From Meconema thalassinum (lineage: Eukaryota; Arthropoda; Insecta; Orthoptera; Tettigoniidae): a stretch of 64,000 bases of DNA. Under the pieces are notes generated by a model. That model made no database searches, had not been told where the DNA came from, and was given only the letters and a program-made list of their open reading frames with translations. The stretch lies in NCBI GenBank assembly GCA_946902985.2, contig OX336388.2:1390182223-1390246222 (forward strand), written 5' to 3'. The position numbers were made by a program, and so were the translations under genes. The stretch's first letter is position 1; each line of letters begins with the position of its first letter. Positions 9,800 to 20,911 of this stretch are shown piece by piece.

Positions 9800-11336
9800 G
9801 TTGGATTGGTGAGTCGTAACAAAATTTGAAGGGCACGGTCGAGGTCGCCGGGAATAGTGCTATGAACTTTCCGAGTTTCATTGAAATCGCTCCTGCCGTT
9901 TAGATTTTATTAGGGGGGGGGACACACACACGAATCACACACACACACACACGCACACACACACGGACAAAAGGTGATCTCATAAGCCTATTTTTTCAAA
10001 ATTGAAAATAGGCTAAAAATGTGTTGGTCATCTGCAGAAAAATAGTTTGTTCCAATTAGCTAGGCATAATATAATTCAAATGTGGCTTACATTTCTTGAT
10101 GGTCTTGAAGCGTAGTAAACCTGGTCTGTACCAGATTTATCCATAGACATGCCCTATCGGACAAGCACGTATAATCCTTGTATCCGCCGGCATCATATAC
10201 CCACAATTCGTCTAGTCAGACATAGTGGTAGTATCTTTCGACGTTTGAATAAACTGTGGTTCCATTTTAATATGGGCTTCTATCAAAGCCATAACAGTTT
10301 GTTTAAATAGGGTCAGATCTAAGTGATCTCTTCTTAGATATGTCAGTTGTAACATAACTCACGGTAATCTTATCAGTACAAGAAAAACACTGACAGTCTA
10401 AGCAATTAACGGCTGTTCTGAAGATCGTTCCCTGGGCATGGTTTATTAATATCACCATCTGCCATGCGCTAAGCAACTTGCAGTTTCCCTTGCGTAGACT
10501 AATGAACGCCACCGTTATAGACTAGTCTTCAGTGTACTGACAGATCGAAGTGGTTAACTAGTTACAAATATGAAAACTGACTTGAAATGGATTTAAACAT
10601 CCAAGTATTAAGTTATTACTGGACTGTGACAAAATACTATTTTCTAGACAAAGTCTAGCATATGTCCTTGTAGAAATATAAATATTTCCACCAATGTCTG
10701 TAGAAAAATCAATCACCTCAGTGATTCTCCTCGCCAGAAACTTACCAAGTTCCAACTCGTAGCGCAGCACTTTTCGTGACTATCACGACTTGAAAAGAAC
10801 TTCTGCGTAGATCCGGCAACCATGTGCCTTGGCTCAGCGTCGTAGCAACTTGCTCGGCAAATGCTTGTGTTAGAATGAGCTGAAGTTGCTTCGGCCAGTT
10901 GGCTTTTATTCAAAACTGCCAGGGTCACGCGTCATCACGTTGTAATCTAGAAATCCTCATATCTCTGGTATCCCTGGTCCGATTTACTTGATACTAATTG
11001 CATTCTCTTTCATTTGGCCGTGCCAGTAATCTGATCCCAGTCTCAAGTCTCTACTCCATGGTTAACTATTTAATCAATAAATAGCCTCGACCTCTGCTAT
11101 TACTCGCTACGTCACTTGACATGCAAGTATCGGTAAATTCCTTCCAAATGCTTCGAGAAGCAATGTAGCGCGATATTCAAATATCTCAACTTTCAAAAGC
11201 GGCTACAGCCTTTCCCGTGATATCTAGGTGTCTGAATCTTGGAATACCCATTCCTAGAGTTGGGCACATCCACCCCACACCTAGCAAAAAATAAAAATTG
11301 AAAAAAAAAAATTATTTTTCCTATCTACACATTAAA

Positions 11337-12056
11337 TCATCTGGTTCTTGAATAATATATCTTCAAATTCGATGCATTATAAGTTCCCACGATGTTACCA
11401 GTTCGTGTATTGGCTACTTCATAGCTTCCATTGTTGTTTACTTCCACAATACGATAGGGTCCAGCGTAAAGGCTTGCAGATTTCGAGTACACTCGATTTT
11501 GCACGTCAGAGGGTGTAGGTCTTTTCACTAAAACAAGAGTTCCTATGCGCAAGGGTCTGCGAAAACGCTTTCCTCTCACTCTGCGCTCTCTCTTCTCAGC
11601 TTGACTCCTTAACTTGTCTAAAGCTAGAGTTTCCCTCATCTGACGACTTGGTTCAATCTCAGGTGGAATAGAGATGATTCGATCCCATAATCGTGTTGGT
11701 TTAATTCCATGATGAAGCAACATGGGAATCTGTCCAGTACTCTCATGAATCGTAGAGTTGATGGATTCGGATGCTAAAGAAAGAACATCCATCCATTTCC
11801 AATGCTCATTTGGACAATAGAGGCGGCAAAATTTGGCTATCTCAGCCATCACGCGTTCCGCTGGATTGCTCTCTGGATGTCTAATAGAACAAAACAATTG
11901 TCTAATCCCAAGATTATTCATGATGGTTCGAAATTCTAGAGATGTGAATTGAGGTCCACGATCTGATAAAAGGAATTCCGGTTTGCCTGCTTCCGGAATT
12001 ACGCTGTCTCTAATTCTCTTCGCACAATACTTTGCGTTTGCCTTCTGAATTGGATG
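11337..12056 (-). pseudogene. Element A integrase, unit 2, C-terminal part (split by element B)
   Basis: The integrase C-terminal portion is nearly identical to 2811-3530. It includes the second and third catalytic acidic residues (LLSDRGPQF and NPAERV) and the YAGPYRI end module. The frame is broken at 12056/12057, where element B begins. The N-terminal part continues at 20917, with GGATG duplicated. Substitutions relative to unit 1 include MDVLSLAS for MDVLYLAS and YSKSAS for YSKFAS. It is non-functional because of the 8.9-kb insertion. Confidence 0.85.
12052..12056 (+). other. Target-site duplication of element B (left)
   Basis: GGATG precedes the LTR and is repeated at 20912-20916. The uninterrupted integrase copy in unit 1 (about 3527-3531) has it once. 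Confidence 0.9.
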
Positions 12057-13653
12057 TGACCCGTTAATAAATATTAACGTGCATTCCAGTCGTATCCGCG
12101 GGCGGCTGCTGTTGCAAACTTGATCTTCACGGTATCTATTGGTGACTGTCCGAACTAGTGAGCCGGCAACCTTCAGCGTGTCTGTCTTGTCGATGGCTCG
12201 CTCGTGTGGCTAATGTTGGCACTTAAGTTTTGAGAACTCGAGGTCTCACGATCGGCTCCGTTCGAGCCCGAACGGCGGCCATTTTGTTCTGGTTGTTGAG
12301 ATAAACAAATGAAGTTGAAGGAATTCTTGCAAGAAGGAAAGATGTGAGAACTAAATCTCTGGTGTAAAACGGGGATTATCTGGCCTTAGGCCAGGTAAAC
12401 TTCCTTTCCCCGATATAATTTCGTCTCTACGTGATTTACATTTACCGCCCACCGTTGAGAAATCTCTGTCATCGGATTAAATATGTAGACATGAAGAAAA
12501 CGCAATGTATGAAGTTTGGCTACAGGAATACATCTCTTTATTAAGGTTTGTTTGTGTTAAAAGTTATTGGAACTATTTGTGATCTGAAAATGTGAATTGG
12601 TCGTCGATACGAGTATTTGTGTTGGTGTTATTCTACATATTTTATATGTTGCAGTCTTGAGCTGTTGAATAATTATCTTAGCGCAGTTGGCATTTATTTT
12701 GCCGTTAGTAAGTCACTTGGTTTGTAGAACCGAGTAGGCCTAAGCATGAAGAGAAAGTTCCAATACCTTATTTTTAACTTGATGTAATACACTTATTTAT
12801 ATGTATTTTGGGAGGGTTGTGTTTTATCTTTTTTCTGACGTGCCGTGCTGTGTAATGTTCAGATCTCATTTTGTTTTGAGCGAGGAATTTTCCTAACCTT
12901 AATTTTTTTTTTTTTCGTAACAGTTAATTCTCCTTTTCCTCGTCTCGTTAGCGTGGTCTCTTAAAGACTCTGTTTAAAATATCACCACTTATGATATGTA
13001 TTTTTATTTTTTCCATGGTCCGTTGCCTGGATACTCTCCGGGATTGTTATCCGATCTCGTTTTTCTCGGAAACAATGTAATTAATTTTTCATGTCGACTT
13101 GAGGTCAGTCATATTGGATTTTCATGCCGTACGCACGTACCTTGCCTTTGCTCCTGAGTAACTAAAAGATTTCAAGAATTATCTTATTAATTTCCAAGAG
13201 ATATCTTCTTGGTGGTTTGAACTTGTCATTCTTCGAACCTATACGATGTTAATGTATATTTTTTTTTCGGAATCTAATTCTACTGATGTAGAGTATTATT
13301 GGTTCTCGCATAATGGGACTTCTTCATTGAAATTGGGTAATTAAATTCCATCTCCTTCTTAATTTTTATTGGTTCCTTGCTTCTTGATTATTATTTTGTT
13401 TGTTCTATTTTTTACCTTTTATGTTACATCTTTTTCTTTAACATGCATGTAAGATGTTCTTTCCTTCAATTATATTTAATGTTATGAAATGTGATTCGTG
13501 TTTTCTTCAAGTTAGTTTTAGTGCTCTTCTCTCAATTTAAATGCAACCTGGGTATGGTAATTTGTCCAGCCGTTCCACACACATACCCTAGTTGCTCTCT
13601 GTTTTTTTTTATCGTTTTTCTGTTTGTGTTTCTGAAGGTAACTTGTGGGTACA
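12057..13653 (+). repeat. Element B 5' LTR (1597 bp)
   Basis: It begins TGACCCGTTAATAA and ends GTGGGTACA, so it has TG...CA ends. It matches 19321-20911 almost exactly. I see about two substitutions (at 12114 and 12364, G/T and A/C) and shorter T runs in the 3' copy. The promoter and polyadenylation functions of an LTR are expected here, but I do not recognise a clear TATA box. Confidence 0.95.
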
Positions 13654-13658
13654 TATTT

Positions 13659-13670
13659 TGGTAGCAGAGC
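13659..13670 (+). other. Element B primer-binding site, initiator-Met tRNA type
   Basis: TGGTAGCAGAGC lies five bases after the LTR. It is the complement of the 3' end of animal initiator tRNA-Met (…GCTCTGCTACCA in flies), a known primer for LTR elements. Confidence 0.75.
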
Positions 13671-13813
13671 GTGGTTTTGTTTCCACCTTGTATTTTGTTG
13701 AGAGAATGTGTACTGGGTTTGACTTGGAGAAAGCATAGGCATAAAAGGGTTACTTATTCTGAAAAAAATCTTGTATTAATCCTATGTGATTTTATGTTTC
13801 ATGTCGACTATAA

Positions 13814-15439
13814 ATGGAGCAACGGAATCTTAGGGCAGCTTACAGTTTGACCAAAGAAGAAATTATCTATGAACTCCTGATTAGAGGTTCTACTTCCTCT
13901 GGAAATAGGGAAAAGGATCTGATATTACTGAATGCAGTTTCGGATAATCCTGTACGTGTACCAAACTGGAGGAAATTTGACTGGACGTTAGGTAAGTCCC
14001 TTATTGTACCATCTGTTGAAAGTTTAATTGTGGTTTTTCATTCGTTAAACTCTGACTGTGCTCCGTCTAGTTCTCGACTTATCAGATTTAAGGTCCGCTG
14101 TTCACATTGGTACCATCGCCTTCGTGATTTAATAGAAGTTTGGCAGGATAGAGATCCTGAATTCCATTTAAAATTAATTTCTCTGCGTGCTAAACTTGTT
14201 GATTGCTTTTTTGCGTTATTCCCAAAAAATAGTGAGAGTGCGAGTGTTAACCCTGATGTGTGTGCAAATGAAGGGGTTCCTTCTATTAGTGGATTGAACG
14301 AATTGTTGCATAATATCAGTGTTGAAAGCAATTTAGGAAGTTTTGGTGGATCTTTGTCGAATCATAGTGAACCTGCAACTATGTATAATCAGGAAAACTA
14401 TCCTAGTGCGTGCAGAATATCTGAGGTTAGGTCTGAGTGTAGCAATGTCAGAACAGGGTCGACCTCATCACGTCATAACCTTGAGAATGTTGATGATATA
14501 AATGTTTCCTTTGCTAATGTGTCCATTTCTGGTGCTGCGAGCAACCAGGTTAGGGGTAATTTATCAAATGCTAGGTCGAATGATGAAAGATTATCGCCCC
14601 TATGTTCTGAAAATCCTATTAATTTAGAACATGTGTCATCTAATGTAAATAATAATACTCGTGGGGAGTTTAAAATGGGAATTAAGTTTGGTAGTGTACC
14701 TCATCCTTTAAATGCTTGCATCCAAAATCTAGAGATGTGCAACGGTAACGATGCTAACCTGTTAATAAAATTTTTAAAGCAATTTATTGACCTTGCTGAC
14801 AATGCTGTAAGATTTGGGTGTCCTGATAGTCAAATTTTCAACCTGATCTTTCCTTATACCTCTGGTTTATTGAGAGAAAAGTTAATTGTAGCCATGGAAG
14901 GTTGTTATTCCATTGATCGATTTCATCGTGAAATATTAAGTTCATTTATTCCTAGTCGTGCTTTGAGTATGCTGATGCATAATTTTTTCTATAGAGTTCA
15001 GAGATTCGAAGAGTCTTTAAATGATTATGTAACTGATATCAAGTCTTATGCTAGAGTTTTTTCTGTACAATTAAGTGAACAACAAATTGTGGCTTCTATA
15101 TTGGAAGGGATTAATCCAGAAAGCAGGTCATACTTGACAACATGCAGTATTCCCGTAAATTTCTCTGATTTAAACAGATTTGTGTTGAATTCGGGTATTA
15201 TCAAACATTCCGATTCCTTGAGAGTTGCCAATGTTCCTCCACCTAATTTTAATTCTAATCTATCTCAGGATTCTGGAAATCCTATCTGTTATGATAGCTC
15301 GCAAGGCCCTCGTTTCCAAAATAGAAATTCCTTCGATTCGGGTAATCGCACGTCGAATAACAGGAGAAGATGTGATACTTGTGGATCATTTCAACATATT
15401 GCTAAATGGTGTACGAGGAGACCTAAACATAACCCATGA
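13814..15439 (+). CDS. gag: Element B Gag
   Basis: A 541-residue Gag from ATG 13814, about 160 bases after the LTR. The N-terminal half has no motif I recognise and a Ser/Asn-rich linker. The capsid-like part spans about residues 280-450 (IKFLKQFIDLADNAVRFG, LREKLIVAM, SMLMHNFFYRVQRFEESLNDYV). A single CCHC zinc knuckle lies at C520, C523, H528 and C533 (CDTCGSFQHIAKWC), the usual nucleocapsid RNA-binding motif. The ORF ends at TGA 15437-15439. The next codon is CTA, and the same frame is open through the spacer into pol, so a Gag-Pol fusion is expected by stop-codon readthrough. Its role is to form the particle that packages element RNA. Substitution-poor LTRs and intact ORFs suggest recent activity. 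Confidence 0.92.
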   Translation: MEQRNLRAAYSLTKEEIIYELLIRGSTSSGNREKDLILLNAVSDNPVRVPNWRKFDWTLGKSLIVPSVESLIVVFHSLNSDCAPSSSRLIRFKVRCSHWYHRLRDLIEVWQDRDPEFHLKLISLRAKLVDCFFALFPKNSESASVNPDVCANEGVPSISGLNELLHNISVESNLGSFGGSLSNHSEPATMYNQENYPSACRISEVRSECSNVRTGSTSSRHNLENVDDINVSFANVSISGAASNQVRGNLSNARSNDERLSPLCSENPINLEHVSSNVNNNTRGEFKMGIKFGSVPHPLNACIQNLEMCNGNDANLLIKFLKQFIDLADNAVRFGCPDSQIFNLIFPYTSGLLREKLIVAMEGCYSIDRFHREILSSFIPSRALSMLMHNFFYRVQRFEESLNDYVTDIKSYARVFSVQLSEQQIVASILEGINPESRSYLTTCSIPVNFSDLNRFVLNSGIIKHSDSLRVANVPPPNFNSNLSQDSGNPICYDSSQGPRFQNRNSFDSGNRTSNNRRRCDTCGSFQHIAKWCTRRPKHNP

Positions 15440-15442
15440 CTA
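15437..15442 (+). promoter_or_regulatory. UGA-CUA stop-codon readthrough site between gag and pol
   Basis: The gag stop TGA is followed directly by CTA. Frame arithmetic shows gag (13814) and pol (15500) are in the same frame, and the 60 bases from 15440 to 15499 contain no further stop. UGA followed by CUA is an established efficient readthrough context in eukaryotes and alphaviruses. Its use here is inferred. Confidence 0.75.
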
Positions 15443-18400
15443 AATCGTAAGGAGACTTCTTCGGATTGCCATGCGTCAAATAGTTCTAAAATAAACTCTA
15501 TGGAGGTAAATAATTATTTTGATGATGTCAGAAGTCTTAAACCTAAAGTGAGGTTATGTAGTCGCATTTCTGAAGTTTCTAAACATTGTTCCCCATTTAT
15601 TGATATTTGGGTAAATAACGAACCTGTTACTGCTCTGATCGATTCGGGTAGTGTGAAATCATTTTTAAGTAAAAACTGGTTTGAAAATATGAGGTCAGTA
15701 TGCAAATTTGGAAAACTTATTAAAGAACCGAACAATTTTGTGTCAGCGAACTGTTCTAGTCTTGAAGTTTTAGGATTGGTAAACTTAAAGATCCGCATTT
15801 TAAATTTCACTTGGAGATATGATTTTTGGGTTGCAAATAATTTATCTTGTGACGCCATTATGGGTGCTGATTTTTTGTCTCATGTTGGGTTGTTACTAGA
15901 CCTTAGAAACAGGTCATGTTGGTTTCGTTTTAAGCCTAATTTAAAATTAAACTTCAAGCCTTGTCTTAGTTTTTCCGGAGTGAATTCCTCCAAAGTTATA
16001 TCTGGTTCTGACACCATTGAGGAGTTTAATTTTGAAAATCTTAAACCTGACCAAGCTGATAAACTTCGTGAACTGTGTTCATCCTTCCCTGAGGTTTTGA
16101 CGAATAAGTTAGGGGTGACCAATCTATTGGAATACAAGATTGTCGTTTCAGATTATATTCCAGTCAGTTCGCCACCGTATAGACTAGCCCCTCCCAAGAT
16201 GAAAATCTTGAAAGAGATAATCGACGAGATGTTAGATGAAGGGATCATTAGTAAGTCTACTTCCTCGTATTCGTCACCTATTTTCTTGGTGCCTAAATCT
16301 GACGGTAAATTTCGCCCAGTTGTTGATTATCGAGCTCTTAATAAAAAGGTTATTCAGCAGTCCATCCCGCTTCCTGATCTGAGATCTTGCTTTGCATGGT
16401 TTAGGGGTGCTAACTGGTATACGATTTTAGATCTGAATCGCGCGTACTTTCAGATTCCATTAACTGAAGATTCTAAACATCTAACAGCCTTCTCCACTGA
16501 CTGGAATCTCTTTCATTTTAACCGTTTACCATTTGGGATCTCCACGGGTGCGGCCATCCTAAGCCGATTGCTAGATATGGTATTTGATGGAATCAAGTTC
16601 AAGTTTGTGTATCATTATTTAGACGACGTAGTCATATTCAGTGAGAACTTTGATGATCATCTGGAACATATTGGTGAGGTTATGTCTCGTCTAAAGAAAG
16701 CTGGTCTTACCGTAAAACCATCTAAAGTTTCCTTTGCTAAACCCAAGATTTCATTTTTGGGACATATCGTAACATCGTCTGGAATTTCTGTGGATCATTC
16801 GAGAACCCAAGCGATTCGTGACTTTAAGCCCCCTAAGAATGTTAAAGGTGTATCAAGGTTCATCGGTATGATGAACTATTTCCGTAAGTTCATTAACAAT
16901 TTCGCTCAGCGTGCTGCTCCTATAAATATGTTGAGGAAGAAGGGAGTTAATTTTGTTTGGGGTCCTTCGCAAGAAGCAGCATTTGAAGATTTGAAATTAG
17001 CTTTGATAAATGCACCTATTTTGTCCATCCCTGATTTCTCCAAAACCTTTATTGTGCAAACGGATGCCTCCAATAGTGCTGTTGGTGCAGTGTTACTACA
17101 AGACCATGGAAAAGGTAGATTACCTATTGCGTACACTTCCCGCACTCTGAATGATGCAGAAAGAAATTACTCTGTTTATGAACTCGAAGGTTTGGCCGTC
17201 ATGGATGCTCTTGAAAAGTTCAAGTTGTATATCGAACATGTACCCTTCGAGTTAGAAACAGATAACCAAGCCTTGAGTTGGGTTCTTGGCAGACCTAGGA
17301 AAACTGGTCGAATAGCTCGTTGGGCCACTCGAATTTCTTCCTTTAAGTTCTCTGTACGTCACATCCGAGGGAGTGAAAATGTCATCGCTGATTGTTTAAG
17401 TCGGATGTATGGTGACACTAATGTTGAGGTTGAGGAAAATGTGAAGTGTAACGCAATTTTGGAACATAACATGTCAAACGTAATTCTGTCTAACTGTCCC
17501 ATGTTGTTTCGGGATGTATCTGAATATCAAAAGGAAGATCCAGTTCTAAGTGAGATTATAAGAAAATTAGAGGTTGGTGAAGTTGCAAAACCGTATTCAT
17601 TAAGGAATGGAATCTTGTGTTGTTTGGCCCGTTCTGATAGAACACCTAAGATTGTTCTTCCCACTGTTTTAGTAGGCGAGATCTTTAAATACTTTCATGA
17701 GTCTCCTATCGGTGGACATTTAGGAGTATATAAGACCAGATTAAAGGTGAGGCAAAATTTTATCTGGAAGGGTATGGATGGTGACATCAGAAGACTGGTA
17801 AATAATTGTACAACATGTAAATTGGCAAAACCATCTCCTAACACTAAGGTTGGAATGTTATCGTCTCAACTTTCCGATAAACCAATGGAAAGATTGTTTG
17901 TAGATTTTGTCGGCCCGATGCCGCTGTCGAAGCTGGGTAACCGTTTTGTACTGGTTTGTACGGATGGCTTCAGTCGTTTTAACTGGTTGTTCCCAACTCG
18001 CTCAGCTACCACTGAAACGGTAATTAAATGTCTTAACCATATTTTTGCTGTTTTTGGCCCCTGCCAATTTCTGGTATCAGACAACGCGAAATGCTTTACA
18101 TCACATGTTTTCCGCAATTTTTGTTTCGAGTTATCCATTTCCCATGTGACATCTTCTATCTATTATCCTAAAGGATCGTATGCTGAGAGGGTGAACAGGA
18201 ATCTTCGAGCTGCGTTAATTGCTTACCATCATAAGGACCATAGATTATGGGACAGTTGCATTCCTTGGTTGACTTATTCGTTCAACACGGCGGTGCATGA
18301 ATCTCATCGTACCACCCCTTTCAATTTAATGTTCTCCTTCGTCCCAAATTCCCCTATATCTAATTTGTGGACTATTAATCAATTGCTGCCTGATAAAGTC

Positions 18401-18718
18401 ATGAATGAGAACGTACGTTCTATTTGGAAAAAGGCCAAAACATATATGAAGGTGGCACACGAGAAACTACAGCAGAGGTATAATAAAGGACGTAAACCTA
18501 CGTCACTTCAGATTGGGGACATGGTTTTTGTCAAGAATTTTTCTGTTAAGGAAGTTGGTTCTAGAGAATCTGGCAAGCTAGTCACAAGATTCCGTGGCCC
18601 TTGTGAAATTATAAGTTTTATCACTCCGGTGACATTACTTGTAAAGGACCCTCAGAAAAAGAAAATATTTAGGGTGCATATGTCTCATGTTAAGAGAGGT
18701 TGTGATGTTTCAAATTAA
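15440..18718 (+). CDS. pol: Element B Pol polyprotein (PR-RT-RH-IN)
   Basis: The ORF has a first ATG at 15500 (1072 residues), but the frame is open back to the gag stop. Numbering from 15500: aspartic protease DSG at 48-50 (ALIDSGSVKSFLS). RT has FRPVVDYRALN, D311, LPFG and the YLDD active site at 373-376. RNase H has D522 (VQTDAS), ELEGLAV, D588 (ETDNQAL) and D631 (VIADCLSR). Integrase has an HHCC zinc finger (H733, H740, C770, C773) and the DDE triad D802 (VDFVGPMP), D861 (VSDNAKCF) and E896 (YAERVNR). A GPC/GPY-like module near the end (FRGPCEIISF) follows. The order PR-RT-RH-IN places it in Ty3/gypsy; I do not assign a clade. No frame break is visible, so it looks functional. Confidence 0.93.
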   Translation, partial: LNRKETSSDCHASNSSKINSMEVNNYFDDVRSLKPKVRLCSRISEVSKHCSPFIDIWVNNEPVTALIDSGSVKSFLSKNWFENMRSVCKFGKLIKEPNNFVSANCSSLEVLGLVNLKIRILNFTWRYDFWVANNLSCDAIMGADFLSHVGLLLDLRNRSCWFRFKPNLKLNFKPCLSFSGVNSSKVISGSDTIEEFNFENLKPDQADKLRELCSSFPEVLTNKLGVTNLLEYKIVVSDYIPVSSPPYRLAPPKMKILKEIIDEMLDEGIISKSTSSYSSPIFLVPKSDGKFRPVVDYRALNKKVIQQSIPLPDLRSCFAWFRGANWYTILDLNRAYFQIPLTEDSKHLTAFSTDWNLFHFNRLPFGISTGAAILSRLLDMVFDGIKFKFVYHYLDDVVIFSENFDDHLEHIGEVMSRLKKAGLTVKPSKVSFAKPKISFLGHIVTSSGISVDHSRTQAIRDFKPPKNVKGVSRFIGMMNYFRKFINNFAQRAAPINMLRKKGVNFVWGPSQEAAFEDLKLALINAPILSIPDFSKTFIVQTDASNSAVGAVLLQDHGKGRLPIAYTSRTLNDAERNYSVYELEGLAVMDALEKFKLYIEHVPFELETDNQALSWVLGRPRKTGRIARWATRISSFKFSVRHIRGSENVIADCLSRMYGDTNVEVEENVKCNAILEHNMSNVILSNCPMLFRDVSEYQKEDPVLSEIIRKLEVGEVAKPYSLRNGILCCLARSDRTPKIVLPTVLVGEIFKYFHESPIGGHLGVYKTRLKVRQNFIWKGMDGDIRRLVNNCTTCKLAKPSPNTKVGMLSSQLSDKPMERLFVDFVGPMPLSKLGNRFVLVCTDGFSRFNWLFPTRSATTETVIKCLNHIFAVFGPCQFLVSDNAKCFTSHVFRNFCFELSISHVTSSIYYPKGSYAERVNRNLRAALIAYHHKDHRLWDSCIPWLTYSFNTAVHESHRTTPFNLMFSFVPNSPISNLWTINQLLPDKVMNENVRSIWKKAKTYMKVAHEKLQQRYNKGRKPTSLQIGDMVFVKNFSVKEVGSRESGKLVTRFRGPCEIISFITPVTLLVKDPQKKKIFRVHMSHVKRGCDVSN

Positions 18719-18833
18719 TGATCATAAAGTTGTATTTTAAATTTGTAAAAGCAAGGAATCTCAAAAATTTGATGGGGAAACCTTAGTTAAAACTTAGTTA
18801 TGTATATTCTGTAGCCAAAATTTTTCCTAAATC

Positions 18834-19058
18834 ATGTTTAACTATGGACTTGTCGTAACTGATGTTAATCAAAAGTGTGATGAAGAAAGAAATGGACCAT
18901 TGCTGTCGGAGTACGATTTGATTTCAGATCAAATGTTGGTGATATCGTCATCCTGTTTGAAGAGCGTTGTGACTGTCGCGAATGTCCAGGGCCCGGACGT
19001 CGTGATGCTAAGCCGTGACCTCAGCACTGAGAATGACCGAGTCTCCTCCATCCTATGA
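18834..19058 (+). CDS. Unrecognised 74-residue ORF downstream of pol
   Basis: A small ORF from ATG 18834 in the 602-bp segment between pol and the 3' LTR. It has no signal peptide, membrane segment, cysteine motif or resemblance to env. The length is compatible with chance. It is recorded only because the segment is otherwise empty and retrotransposons sometimes keep extra ORFs here. Confidence 0.15.
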   Translation: MFNYGLVVTDVNQKCDEERNGPLLSEYDLISDQMLVISSSCLKSVVTVANVQGPDVVMLSRDLSTENDRVSSIL

Positions 19059-19306
19059 AGACTCATTTCTGTATTTTATTGTATCAAAAAAAAGATTGTA
19101 CTACTGCCAAGTAAGAGTTGGAATTTTACGCATGTTGGTGATTTTCAGATGCATGAAAAAACTTGGGTGTATCTAATCATGGAACGATCAGTTTGGTGTA
19201 CTAGGTGTTGTGAGAACTGATGTATGTTTTCAGGTCATATTTTCTCGGTGTATCTTTTACCCCCAACCATAAACTTGTGAACAATTGTTGCCTATTGTCC
19301 AGCATT

Positions 19307-19320
19307 GTGTGGGGGAGAGA
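19307..19320 (+). other. Element B polypurine tract
   Basis: TGTGGGGGAGAGA lies directly against the 3' LTR start TGACCC, as expected of the plus-strand primer. Confidence 0.8.
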
Positions 19321-20911
19321 TGACCCGTTAATAAATATTAACGTGCATTCCAGTCGTATCCGCGGGCGGCTGCTTTTGCAAACTTGATCTTCACGGTATC
19401 TATTGGTGACTGTCCGAACTAGTGAGCCGGCAACCTTCAGCGTGTCTGTCTTGTCGATGGCTCGCTCGTGTGGCTAATGTTGGCACTTAAGTTTTGAGAA
19501 CTCGAGGTCTCACGATCGGCTCCGTTCGAGCCCGAACGGCGGCCATTTTGTTCTGGTTGTTGAGATAAACAAATGAAGTTGAAGGAATTCTTGCAAGAAG
19601 GAAAGATGTGAGAACTAAATCTCTGGTGTCAAACGGGGATTATCTGGCCTTAGGCCAGGTAAACTTCCTTTCCCCGATATAATTTCGTCTCTACGTGATT
19701 TACATTTACCGCCCACCGTTGAGAAATCTCTGTCATCGGATTAAATATGTAGACATGAAGAAAACGCAATGTATGAAGTTTGGCTACAGGAATACATCTC
19801 TTTATTAAGGTTTGTTTGTGTTAAAAGTTATTGGAACTATTTGTGATCTGAAAATGTGAATTGGTCGTCGATACGAGTATTTGTGTTGGTGTTATTCTAC
19901 ATATTTTATATGTTGCAGTCTTGAGCTGTTGAATAATTATCTTAGCGCAGTTGGCATTTATTTTGCCGTTAGTAAGTCACTTGGTTTGTAGAACCGAGTA
20001 GGCCTAAGCATGAAGAGAAAGTTCCAATACCTTATTTTTAACTTGATGTAATACACTTATTTATATGTATTTTGGGAGGGTTGTGTTTTATCTTTTTTCT
20101 GACGTGCCGTGCTGTGTAATGTTCAGATCTCATTTTGTTTTGAGCGAGGAATTTTCCTAACCTTAATTTTTTTTTCGTAACAGTTAATTCTCCTTTTCCT
20201 CGTCTCGTTAGCGTGGTCTCTTAAAGACTCTGTTTAAAATATCACCACTTATGATATGTATTTTTATTTTTTCCATGGTCCGTTGCCTGGATACTCTCCG
20301 GGATTGTTATCCGATCTCGTTTTTCTCGGAAACAATGTAATTAATTTTTCATGTCGACTTGAGGTCAGTCATATTGGATTTTCATGCCGTACGCACGTAC
20401 CTTGCCTTTGCTCCTGAGTAACTAAAAGATTTCAAGAATTATCTTATTAATTTCCAAGAGATATCTTCTTGGTGGTTTGAACTTGTCATTCTTCGAACCT
20501 ATACGATGTTAATGTATATTTTTTTTTCGGAATCTAATTCTACTGATGTAGAGTATTATTGGTTCTCGCATAATGGGACTTCTTCATTGAAATTGGGTAA
20601 TTAAATTCCATCTCCTTCTTAATTTTTATTGGTTCCTTGCTTCTTGATTATTATTTTGTTTGTTCTATTTTTTACCTTTTATGTTACATCTTTTTCTTTA
20701 ACATGCATGTAAGATGTTCTTTCCTTCAATTATATTTAATGTTATGAAATGTGATTCGTGTTTTCTTCAAGTTAGTTTTAGTGCTCTTCTCTCAATTTAA
20801 ATGCAACCTGGGTATGGTAATTTGTCCAGCCGTTCCACACACATACCCTAGTTGCTCTCTGTTTTTTTATCGTTTTTCTGTTTGTGTTTCTGAAGGTAAC
20901 TTGTGGGTACA
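19321..20911 (+). repeat. Element B 3' LTR (1591 bp)
   Basis: The second copy of 12057-13653. It is six bases shorter because of two T-run differences. It ends GTGGGTACA and is followed by the repeated target GGATG at 20912-20916. Confidence 0.95.

Larger units (their letters stand above)
6738..11268 (-). repeat. Element A, LTR copy 2 (shared, complete, ~4.5 kb)
   Basis: The borders are TGTGCCCGTTTAG at 6738 and GTTGGGCACA at 11268, giving 7-bp inverted ends. The LTR lies between two internal units: it acts as 5' LTR for the unit to its left (coordinates 2742-6737) and as 3' LTR for the unit to its right. It is nearly identical to 24158-28667. Differences are scattered substitutions plus changes in microsatellites (TTA at about 8500-8550, CA at about 9930). 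No coding gene is recognisable. The left border is inferred from the inverted ends and the position of the candidate primer site, because this edge is identical in both complete copies. Confidence 0.7.

Noticed and set aside
18719..19320. Env gene of element B
   Set aside because: Only a 74-codon ORF without signal peptide, cysteines or membrane segment; too short for env.
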